A DNA stretch of 5,400 nt. Origin: Chromatiales bacterium (GTDB lineage: Bacteria; Pseudomonadota; Gammaproteobacteria; UBA6429; Thiohalophilaceae). A program made the translations under genes and the position numbers. Positions 1 through 5,400 of this stretch are shown here, in pieces. Position 1 is the first letter of the stretch. Each line of letters starts with the position of its first letter. The notes beneath the pieces are model-generated. The model ran no database searches. It was not told the origin of the DNA and saw nothing but the letters and a program-made list of their open reading frames with translations. The DNA is taken from positions 1 to 5,400 of the forward strand of contig JALXDW010000202.1 in the NCBI GenBank assembly GCA_027070385.1, in the 5' to 3' direction.

Positions 1-627
1 CATAATATGCTCTGCAACCACCTCGGTTGAAACCCATAATATACCTTTCTTTAAATGTGCCGTCATCGGTGAATCTACAAAACCCGGCTTGATAGTTAAA
101 ACATGAATACCTTTTTCATACAATTTATAACGTAACCCCTCCAGAAAAGTTGTTAAGCCTGCTTTAGCAGAGCCATAAATATAATTGCTTTTTCGTCCAC
201 GATCCCCCGCAACGGATGAAACAACAGCGATGGTACCTGTATTTTGCTTTTGCATTACCTGACTAAAAAGAACCAGCAAGGACACAACGCTGGTATAATT
301 TGATGTTACCTGTTCAACTGCTTTTGTTACATCTGCCTCACAGTCACTTTGTGAATGCATAATACCGTAACATACAAATAAGGTATCAATGACACCGGCT
401 TTATCAATAATATCCTGAACCACAGAAGCATGTTGCGATAACATATTAAAATCCAGCTGATAACAATGCACCTCTCCACAACCTCTTGAGGCAATGTCAC
501 TGGCCACAATATTCAATTTTCTTTCATCTCGCGCAACAAGATGCATACAGACATCATCTGCCAACATTTTTTTTGTGACAGACTGTGAAATGCCTGATGT
601 TGCACCAATGATAACAATATTTTTCAT
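1..627 (-). CDS. dprE2: DprE2-like short-chain dehydrogenase/reductase (decaprenylphosphoryl-2-ketoribose reductase type), 3' end beyond window
   Basis: Predicted NAD(P)H-dependent reductase that converts polyprenylphosphoryl-2-keto-erythro-pentofuranose to polyprenylphosphoryl-D-arabinofuranose, the second half of the DprE1/DprE2 epimerisation. Seen: 209 codons from ATG at 627 down to position 1 with no stop, so the C-terminus is missing. An N-terminal Rossmann motif GATSGI lies at residues 8-13. The catalytic Ser is probably S138 in VVSSVAGDRG, and Y151-GSA-K155 forms the SDR YxxxK pair. A KPGFVDSPMTAHLK segment near 180-193 matches the PG-hinge and the MxAHLK region of mycobacterial DprE2 (from memory). 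The usual NAG motif is replaced by a CYG sequence around residue 86, as also happens in DprE2 proteins. The start lies 1 nt after the dprE1-like stop (TAA-A-ATG) with no clear Shine-Dalgarno, so translation is probably coupled to dprE1. A generic SDR remains possible, but the dprE1 neighbour makes the DprE2 role likely. Confidence 0.9.
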   Translation of the reverse strand, partial: MKNIVIIGATSGISQSVTKKMLADDVCMHLVARDERKLNIVASDIASRGCGEVHCYQLDFNMLSQHASVVQDIIDKAGVIDTLFVCYGIMHSQSDCEADVTKAVEQVTSNYTSVVSLLVLFSQVMQKQNTGTIAVVSSVAGDRGRKSNYIYGSAKAGLTTFLEGLRYKLYEKGIHVLTIKPGFVDSPMTAHLKKGILWVSTEVVAEHIM

Positions 628-628
628 T

Positions 629-2038
629 TTAAACTGCTTGCTGTTGTGTGACTCTTCGCCAAAAACTTGAGGAAAAAGCCGGATCAATATAGTTTTTAAA
701 CGATTCCAGCCGGGGATATGATACAGCAAAAGTTTCAGCCGACATTCTGGCATCTTTTGCCGGATATATAGCACCGTTCACAGAGCGAACTAATGTATCC
801 AGCTCATTTAAAAAAGTAAAAGTACGTTTTCCGTTGTTGGGGAAATCCAGTGCCAATGTGTAACCTTCCCTAGGAAAAGACATCATACCAATAGAGGGAA
901 TATTACCAAAGCGTTTTAATACTGACAAAAATGAAGCCATTCCGCTCGCTGAGACACGCTTTAATATTTCAGAAATAACCTCTTTACCATCCCTTAATGG
1001 CACAACACATTGATGTTGTAAAAAACCACGTTTCCCATACATTCGATTCCAGTTTTCAATATTATCCAATGGATAGAAAAAGGGTGCGTAATGCGTCAAA
1101 GCGTGTCCATGCTTATTTTTATGGTGATTAAAATAAAGCACATTAAAAGCTTTAACCGTTAATGCGTTCAAGGCAAAATTCGGGAAATTAACAGGTAAAT
1201 TTAAGCTGCGTTGTTTTTTATGATGCTTAGTATTTTTGACGGAATGCTCTTTTGCATGCTCACCAGAAAAATACAAACCACGCCCTATCTGCCCTGAACG
1301 TGATGTAGTATCTATCCAGGCAACTGTGTATTCATGTTTATCCAGATTCAGATTATCCAGTTCAAAAAAATCACTAACTGATGAAAACGGAGTGGTTGAT
1401 GTTGTTACATAAGCATTACTAATTCGCTTTAACCTGAATTCAACCCATGTTATAAAACCGGTTAAACCCAGGCCACCAATAGTTGCAGCAAAGAGTTCCT
1501 TGTTCTCATTATCAGGCGTACATACTCGTGTTTGTCCATCTGAACGTTTTAATTCAAATGCTGTAATATGGTTTCCGAAGCTACCTACCGCATGATGATT
1601 TTTACCATGAACATCATTTGCTACAGCACCAGCAACAGTAATAAAACGGGTTCCTGGTGTTACTGGCAAGAACCAGCCTGCAGCTACAATAACCGATAAA
1701 AGATCGTCAAAGGTTACCCCGGCTTCACAACGAATCACACCATTGTCGGTATCGAAGTAAAGAATATGATTGAGTTGTGAACTGTGAATTAATACACCGT
1801 CTTTATTTAAGCAACTATCACCATAACTACGTCCTTTTCCATAGGCAAGATAAGGTGCTGCATTAAAATCAACTTCAGAAAAAGACCAGGGATATTGCAA
1901 AATATTTTTAGGGCGATATTCAGGATAATGTCCCCATGATGGGTATGCTAAAGTAGACAAAGCTGAAAATTCATTTGCAGACATCCCTTGTTTAAACCGC
2001 AACGATAACACTAACCAGACAAACCAGAACAACAACAT
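629..2038 (-). CDS. dprE1: DprE1-like FAD-dependent decaprenylphosphoryl-beta-D-ribose 2'-oxidase
   Basis: Predicted flavoprotein that oxidises C2' of polyprenylphosphoryl-D-ribose to the keto intermediate, which DprE2 then reduces to the arabinose form. Seen (469-residue numbering): PCMH-type FAD motifs GKGRSYGDS at 67-75, EAGVTFDDLL at 105-114, PVTPGTRFITVAGAVANDVH at 125-144 followed by GKNHH, and TIGGLGLTGF at 186-195. The substrate-side motifs FFYPLD (320-325), GFLQHQ (338-343) and AKDARMSAETF (427-437) match mycobacterial DprE1; K428 aligns with its catalytic Lys418. The position of the benzothiazinone-target Cys387 is alanine here (A396). Two Lys/His-rich stretches at about 261-277 and 305-316 fall where the flexible loops of DprE1 lie. 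Start: ATG 2038 has AAGG six bases upstream but overlaps the preceding gene by 47 nt and adds 18 hydrophobic residues. ATG 1984 (Met19) begins more like known homologues and lies 7 nt after the upstream stop, but its AAGGG abuts the ATG. The start is undecided. Confidence 0.93.
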   Translation of the reverse strand: MLLFWFVWLVLSLRFKQGMSANEFSALSTLAYPSWGHYPEYRPKNILQYPWSFSEVDFNAAPYLAYGKGRSYGDSCLNKDGVLIHSSQLNHILYFDTDNGVIRCEAGVTFDDLLSVIVAAGWFLPVTPGTRFITVAGAVANDVHGKNHHAVGSFGNHITAFELKRSDGQTRVCTPDNENKELFAATIGGLGLTGFITWVEFRLKRISNAYVTTSTTPFSSVSDFFELDNLNLDKHEYTVAWIDTTSRSGQIGRGLYFSGEHAKEHSVKNTKHHKKQRSLNLPVNFPNFALNALTVKAFNVLYFNHHKNKHGHALTHYAPFFYPLDNIENWNRMYGKRGFLQHQCVVPLRDGKEVISEILKRVSASGMASFLSVLKRFGNIPSIGMMSFPREGYTLALDFPNNGKRTFTFLNELDTLVRSVNGAIYPAKDARMSAETFAVSYPRLESFKNYIDPAFSSSFWRRVTQQQAV

Positions 2039-2864
2039 AACTGGCCTTGTCTCTTAAAGCAAATAATACAGGATCTTCATGTAGCTGCCCTCTGTTAGCA
2101 ATCAACCAGACACGACTTAGCCAATACAACATGGCCGGTATAACCAGCCAAAGCCATGCAGGGCTTGAATACTTGACCGTTACCAGCGGGTCATGAATGT
2201 AAAGAGCAATCACTAAAATGGCAATATAACTGGAAACGATACCCATTTTAGATATTAAGTCCGCATCATCAACTTCATAACCACGCCGTGACATTTTGTC
2301 TTCATCCCGTTCTTCCATATTTTTTAATTCAATAAACCGTTTTAACATTGCGAGACTTATAAAAATAAACAGGGAAAAAACCAGCAGCCAAAAAGAAATT
2401 TCAACCTGAATCGCATAAATACCAGCAATAATACGCAATGTATATAAACCACCCAGAATTAAAACATCGATAATCGGTAAGGCCTTGAGCCCAAACGAAT
2501 AGGCCAATGTTAAAATAAAATATGTTATGAAAACCAACACAAATTCCTGATTAATCAATACGGCAACGGCTAGAGCAACCACAAACAGAATAAAAGCCAT
2601 GACTTTGGCAACACTCACAGACAGTGTGCCGGCTGCAATCGGTCTGAATTTTTTTACAGGGTGTTTTTTATCTGACTCGAGATCACAAAGGTCATTAATA
2701 ATATAAACACTCGATGCGCATAAACTAAAAGCAATGAAGGCTATAACTGAAACAGAAATCATATCAAACTGGGTGTATGTATGAGACAACAACAGGGGAA
2801 CGAAAATCAGTATATTCTTAACCCACTGATAGATTCTCATCTCTTTTATTATTGCTGAAATCAT
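1992..2864 (-). CDS. UbiA-family polyprenyl-phosphate phosphoribosyltransferase (DPPR synthase, Rv3806c type)
   Basis: Predicted integral membrane enzyme that moves 5-phosphoribose from PRPP to a polyprenyl phosphate, the first committed step towards polyprenyl-P-arabinofuranose. Seen: 290 residues, mostly hydrophobic, with roughly eight or nine membrane segments. The first UbiA Asp-rich motif NDLCDLESDKKHP is at 57-69, with FRPIAAG at 73-79, as in the DPPR-synthase branch. YSFGLK is at 122-127 and D133 lies in the next helix. KRFIELKN (175-182) and RRGY (193-196) form the second conserved loop, and LHEDPVLFALRDKASY is near 261-276. The N-terminal RIYQWVKNILIFVPLL is typical of this branch and not of quinone or heme UbiA enzymes. 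The ATG at 2864 gives a homologue-like N-terminus but only a weak ribosome site; Met9 (2840) is an alternative. Its DprE1/DprE2 neighbours strongly support the arabinofuranose role. The exact lipid carrier (undecaprenyl in most Gram-negatives) is inferred. Confidence 0.92.
   Translation of the reverse strand: MISAIIKEMRIYQWVKNILIFVPLLLSHTYTQFDMISVSVIAFIAFSLCASSVYIINDLCDLESDKKHPVKKFRPIAAGTLSVSVAKVMAFILFVVALAVAVLINQEFVLVFITYFILTLAYSFGLKALPIIDVLILGGLYTLRIIAGIYAIQVEISFWLLVFSLFIFISLAMLKRFIELKNMEERDEDKMSRRGYEVDDADLISKMGIVSSYIAILVIALYIHDPLVTVKYSSPAWLWLVIPAMLYWLSRVWLIANRGQLHEDPVLFALRDKASYVVVLVCLVSVIVAV
2045..2048 (-). promoter_or_regulatory. Candidate ribosome binding site for the upstream start of the dprE1-like gene
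   Basis: AAGG lies six bases before ATG 2038, inside the 3' end of the UbiA-type gene. It is the best-spaced Shine-Dalgarno among the possible dprE1-like starts: the internal ATG at 1984 has AAGGG directly touching the start codon, and the in-frame GTG and TTG codons between them have none. It therefore favours a 47-nt gene overlap, though homologue N-termini favour the later start. Confidence 0.45.
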
Positions 2865-2928
2865 AAATTGAGCTTGCCGTTGTTATTATTTTAGCTGAGA
2901 GAGGCGTATTCTTTGTACAAATACAGGT

Positions 2929-4923
2929 CTAGAGTTTTAATTTAATCACCTTATCATCGCGTGACTTCAGTTCTTCGGGCTCCAGATTATGTTCAGTTCT
3001 GAACCACAACGTATCTTTTATTTCTTTGCTTGGAGTATATTCCAGAACAACCTGTGTCATCAAATCGATGATAAGCTCACAGTTGTAATGACTGCATGCT
3101 TTGTCTAGTAAACTCATGTATTCTTTAATTTGCTTTAGTGAAACACAATCTTCCTCAGCACGCTGAATTCGTGGATGCGATGTTTGCACAACATTGTCAC
3201 CAATGAGTAATTCTTCATAAAGTTTTTCACCTGGACGCAAACCAGTAAACTCAATCGAAATATCTGCCTCTACATTTTGTTCATCGGCAACATCCATTCC
3301 CATGAGTCTAATCATTCGGTGTGCCAAATCCAATATCTTGACAGGTTCTCCCATATCCAGGACAAACACATCACCACCTTGTCCTAATGAACTGGCCTGA
3401 ATCACAAGTTGTGCCGCTTCAGGAATGGTCATGAAATAGCGAATAATATCCGGATGAGTAACAGTGACTGGCCCACCTGACAAAATCTGTTCACGAAACA
3501 AAGGCACTACCGAACCGGAAGAACCCAATACATTTCCAAAACGCACCATACAAAAACGCGTTGTAATGTTTTCCATTTTTGAATAGGCCTGTAATATCAA
3601 CTCGGCAAAACGTTTTGAGGCCCCCATAAGATTTGTCGGGCGAACTGCTTTATCGGTTGAAATCAGAATAAAAGTTTCTACATTATTTTCAAGTGCGGCT
3701 TCTGCTGCATAGCTGGTTCCAAAAATATTATTGCGGATCCCTTCGATAATATTATGTTCCACAAGCGGTACATGCTTGTATGCTGCCGCATGGTAAATGG
3801 TATTGACCTGACAGGCCTTGATAGTTTGTGACAACCGAAACTTGTTTTGAACAGAACCAAGGACTGATATTAAATTAACAGATGAACGTTGTTGTTCTAA
3901 TTGACAACGTAAATCTTTCTCAATCTGGTATAGTGCATATTCAGATTGTTCCAAAAGAACAAGTGTTGCTGGATTAAGTTTTATAATCTGACGGCACAAT
4001 TCAGAACCAATAGACCCGCCAGCACCTGTTACCATCACTACTTTGTTCTGAATGCAAGCCTTCAACAAACTTTCATCGGGTGGAACAGAATCACGCCCCA
4101 GCAAATCCAGAACATCCACATCCTGAATTTCTTCAACACTGGATTTCCCTGAAACTAAATCTTCCATACCTGGCACGGTTCTCACCCGCACAGTAAATTG
4201 CTCTAATGACTGTAATATCTTACGACGTGTGGACTTGGGAACCGATGGCATGGCCAGCAAAATCTGTTTCACCTTGAATTTATGTAATAACACTGGCAAT
4301 TTGTCTTTATTAAAAACTTTGATTCCATGAATTAAATTACCCTGGATTGCCCTGTCATCATCAATAAAAGCAACCACCTTGGAATCATTGGCATTGACTA
4401 ATGCCGTTGCCAACTGTACGCCTGCAGAACCTGCACCATAAATAATTACAGCTTCTTTAGGTTTATGTAACCTTATAATAGACATAAGATAGGCTCGCAT
4501 TAACACACGACTTCCACCCATTAATAACACGCCAAAACTGAAATAAATAATAAAAACAGAACGAGGAAACCCCTGAGTCTGGGTAAAATAAACCAGTGCC
4601 GATAAAATCAGAGTCGATGCAGCCATCCCCTTGACCAATGCCCAACCTACCTGAATTCCCATATAACGCAGCATTGAACGGTATAAACCAAACGCATAAA
4701 AGACGGGGATGCTCACCAACGGTGCCGCAACGACTATCCACCAAAAAGCAGCCATATGAGGAAGTGCTTCACCAAAACGTAATGCAAAAGCAGCCCAGAA
4801 TGAGAATGGAATAATACACAGATCAACCAGAATCAGGATAATACGTTTTACCAATCTAGGCGTTGTATGCACATCGAAGGCACTGTGTACCAAATCCATG
4901 TATTTTTTATACTTATGTTCCAT
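2929..4923 (-). CDS. WbpM/CapD-type membrane-bound nucleotide-sugar 4,6-dehydratase (polysaccharide biosynthesis protein)
   Basis: Predicted inner-membrane enzyme that converts a UDP-HexNAc (usually UDP-GlcNAc) to its 4-keto-6-deoxy form, the precursor of QuiNAc, FucNAc and related O-antigen sugars. Seen: 664 residues, the usual size of the long WbpM/PglF/CapD class. Four hydrophobic segments fall at about 27-49, 59-79, 97-117 and 121-141. A first Rossmann-like region carries YGAGSAG at 162-168. The C-terminal dehydratase domain starts with TGAGGSIGSEL at 299-309, then HAAAYKHVPLVE at 378-389 and STDKAVRPTNLMGASK at 422-437. Met433 stands where short SDR dehydratases have the catalytic Tyr, with K437 retained, as is normal for the WbpM class. 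RFGNVLGSSGSV (461-472) and GLRPGEKLYEEL (561-572) complete the signature. The start ATG at 4923 has only a weak AGG four bases upstream. It is the first gene of the minus-strand series, 64 nt before the UbiA-type gene. The exact sugar substrate cannot be read from sequence. Confidence 0.94.
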   Translation of the reverse strand: MEHKYKKYMDLVHSAFDVHTTPRLVKRIILILVDLCIIPFSFWAAFALRFGEALPHMAAFWWIVVAAPLVSIPVFYAFGLYRSMLRYMGIQVGWALVKGMAASTLILSALVYFTQTQGFPRSVFIIYFSFGVLLMGGSRVLMRAYLMSIIRLHKPKEAVIIYGAGSAGVQLATALVNANDSKVVAFIDDDRAIQGNLIHGIKVFNKDKLPVLLHKFKVKQILLAMPSVPKSTRRKILQSLEQFTVRVRTVPGMEDLVSGKSSVEEIQDVDVLDLLGRDSVPPDESLLKACIQNKVVMVTGAGGSIGSELCRQIIKLNPATLVLLEQSEYALYQIEKDLRCQLEQQRSSVNLISVLGSVQNKFRLSQTIKACQVNTIYHAAAYKHVPLVEHNIIEGIRNNIFGTSYAAEAALENNVETFILISTDKAVRPTNLMGASKRFAELILQAYSKMENITTRFCMVRFGNVLGSSGSVVPLFREQILSGGPVTVTHPDIIRYFMTIPEAAQLVIQASSLGQGGDVFVLDMGEPVKILDLAHRMIRLMGMDVADEQNVEADISIEFTGLRPGEKLYEELLIGDNVVQTSHPRIQRAEEDCVSLKQIKEYMSLLDKACSHYNCELIIDLMTQVVLEYTPSKEIKDTLWFRTEHNLEPEELKSRDDKVIKLKL

Positions 4924-4955
4924 TTAGCCTGATTCCCATATACTATTTTTACTCA

Positions 4956-4983
4956 TTAATACTTTATTTATTATCTTTATCAA
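4956..4983 (-). promoter_or_regulatory. Candidate sigma70-type promoter for the dehydratase-led operon
   Basis: Read on the minus strand, TTGATA (4983-4978, one mismatch to TTGACA) is followed after 16 bases by TATTAA (4961-4956, four of six matches to TATAAT). It would start transcription near 4949, about 26 nt before the dehydratase ATG. The region is very AT-rich, so such matches arise easily by chance. No operator or riboswitch is evident. This is a weak, unverified prediction. Confidence 0.25.
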
Positions 4984-5119
4984 GATAGACCAATATTACA
5001 GTTCAGCTCACAACAAACGCCCATAGAAAATCAAACCCGTTCCATCATGCAAATATAAACTTAACAGCAACTCAACTAAAGAAATAATGCAACAAATATA
5101 CCAGACGATCTTCCTAAAT

Positions 5120-5269
5120 TTAATCTTTCGATAAACGATAAGTTACTACAAAAATCCAATACTGTGGTTTACTGGAATTTAAGCAATATACGATCCCTTT
5201 TTTTATCTTATCCCCTAATTTGAAGTATAGCAAAGCTAGCAAAAAAGGAATGCTATCAGGCATATCCAT
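5120..5269 (-). CDS. Possible 49-residue small ORF, unknown
   Basis: An ATG at 5269 with AGGG four bases upstream opens 49 codons ending in TAA at 5120. The product would begin MDMPDSIPFLLALLYFKLGD, with a short hydrophobic N-terminal part and a more mixed remainder. I do not recognise it. In another frame just after the stop, a further 44-codon open stretch (about 5135 to 5005) also encodes hydrophobic residues, so the two could be pieces of a frameshifted small membrane protein. Chance is at least as likely, because T-rich strands of AT-rich DNA read as hydrophobic and this length without a stop is not rare. It lies upstream of, and on the same strand as, the dehydratase operon. Confidence 0.15.
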   Translation of the reverse strand: MDMPDSIPFLLALLYFKLGDKIKKGIVYCLNSSKPQYWIFVVTYRLSKD

Positions 5270-5286
5270 AGATCCCTGGCTGATAA

Positions 5287-5400
5287 CTCATTTTTACCGA
5301 TAAAATGTTAAAAGAAATAACAGGAGCAGATAAAGGCAAGTTGATGCCAACGGATATTGGAATGATTGTAAATGATTTTTTAGTCGCAAATTTTTCTAAT
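5287..5400 (+). pseudogene. topA: 5'-truncated DNA topoisomerase I (topA) fragment, Bacteroidota-like, continuing past the window
   Basis: The plus-strand frame from 5287 to 5400 is open to the window edge and reads TDKMLKEITGADKGK then LMPTDIGMIVNDFLVANF. The core PTDIGMIVNDFLVxNF with a preceding EITGADKGKL resembles the segment of bacterial type IA topoisomerase I that follows the active-site region, and most closely the versions I remember from Bacteroidota; the E. coli segment is clearly different. In-frame stops TGA (5281) and TAA (5284) lie directly upstream, and the resemblance seems to begin before the first ATG (5305), which has no ribosome binding site. The Toprim domain, the catalytic tyrosine and roughly two thirds of a normal TopA are absent upstream in any frame I checked. 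I therefore read it as a remnant rather than a gene start. A short ORF starting at ATG 5305 is the alternative. The motif rests on memory over only about 35 residues. Confidence 0.55.

Larger units (their letters stand above)
4924..5286. other. AT-rich intergenic stretch without a convincing gene
   Basis: About 360 bases separate the dehydratase start from the topA-like fragment. I see no tRNA, rRNA, terminator hairpin with a U-tract, IS terminal repeat or CRISPR repeat. Stops are frequent in all frames. The longest open stretches are short: a 49-codon minus-strand ORF at 5120-5269, listed separately, and a 47-codon plus-strand stretch at 5080-5220 without an ATG. Base composition is more AT-rich than in the flanking genes, as expected for non-coding or decayed DNA. 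The stretch probably carries the promoter of the minus-strand operon. Confidence 0.6.

Noticed and set aside
327..509. 60-codon minus-strand ORF inside the dprE2-like gene
   Set aside because: It lies in another frame wholly within the DprE2-like coding region, whose SDR motifs fix the true frame; its product resembles nothing I recognise.
2906..2924. Palindrome TTTGTACAAA with a GTATT/AATAC pair around it, between the dehydratase and UbiA-type genes
   Set aside because: A 10-bp perfect palindrome is expected several times in 5.4 kb by chance. It has no G/C-rich stem or U-tract, so it is not a convincing terminator or operator.
3678..3860. 60-codon minus-strand ORF inside the dehydratase gene
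   Set aside because: Out-of-frame shadow of the segment that encodes the HAAAYKHVP region of the dehydratase.
3946..4152. 68-codon plus-strand ORF opposite the dehydratase
   Set aside because: Antisense shadow of the conserved TGAGGSIGSEL-coding region, with no recognisable domain.
4463..4744. 93-codon minus-strand ORF inside the dehydratase gene
   Set aside because: Overlaps in another frame the segment that encodes the membrane helices; the dehydratase frame is well supported through this region.
5080..5220. 47-codon plus-strand open stretch
   Set aside because: It has no ATG and no ribosome binding site, overlaps the antisense small ORF, and does not resemble the missing TopA upstream part.
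5254..5285. Inverted repeat TATCAG / CTGATA with a 20-base loop near the topA junction
   Set aside because: Six-base arms with a long loop are within chance expectation, and no flanking target duplication or transposase remnant is visible.

Overview
The window looks like a piece of a surface-polysaccharide (O-antigen, capsule or pilin-glycan type) gene cluster from a low-GC Gram-negative bacterium. The best guess is a gammaproteobacterium, because the membrane-bound sugar-nucleotide dehydratase closely resembles WbpM-type enzymes of that group as I remember them. No rRNA or other marker fixes the taxon.

Layout. Four genes run on the minus strand and fill positions 1 to 4923: (1) 4923-2929, a membrane-anchored WbpM/CapD-type nucleotide-sugar 4,6-dehydratase; (2) 2864-1992, a UbiA-superfamily polyprenyl-phosphate phosphoribosyltransferase; (3) 2038-629, a DprE1-type FAD oxidase; (4) 627 to past position 1, a DprE2-type short-chain reductase that is cut by the window edge. 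A 64-nt gap separates genes 1 and 2. Genes 2 and 3 overlap (or lie 7 nt apart with the later start), and genes 3 and 4 are 1 nt apart, so the last three almost certainly form one transcriptional unit, probably with gene 1 at its head.

How they work together. Genes 2-4 match the mycobacterial route to polyprenyl-phosphate-D-arabinofuranose: PRPP is attached to a polyprenyl phosphate (Rv3806c-like), the 5-phosphate is removed, and ribose is epimerised at C2 to arabinose by DprE1 and DprE2. The enzyme for the phosphatase step and the arabinofuranosyltransferase are not in the window and may lie beyond position 1. Gene 1 would supply a 4-keto-6-deoxy-HexNAc nucleotide sugar, so the glycan may combine a 6-deoxy amino sugar with D-arabinofuranose. 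This last point is inference.

The right end (4924-5400) holds no convincing complete gene. A weak promoter candidate for the minus-strand unit lies just upstream of the dehydratase. At the extreme right, on the plus strand, about 35 codons read as an internal part of a Bacteroidota-like DNA topoisomerase I, preceded directly by in-frame stops. I interpret this as a 5'-truncated topA remnant, possibly marking a recombination junction at the edge of the polysaccharide locus. It is the most unexpected item in the window. The rest is a recognisable, if not very common, arabinofuranose-donor cassette, and I see no clearly new system.
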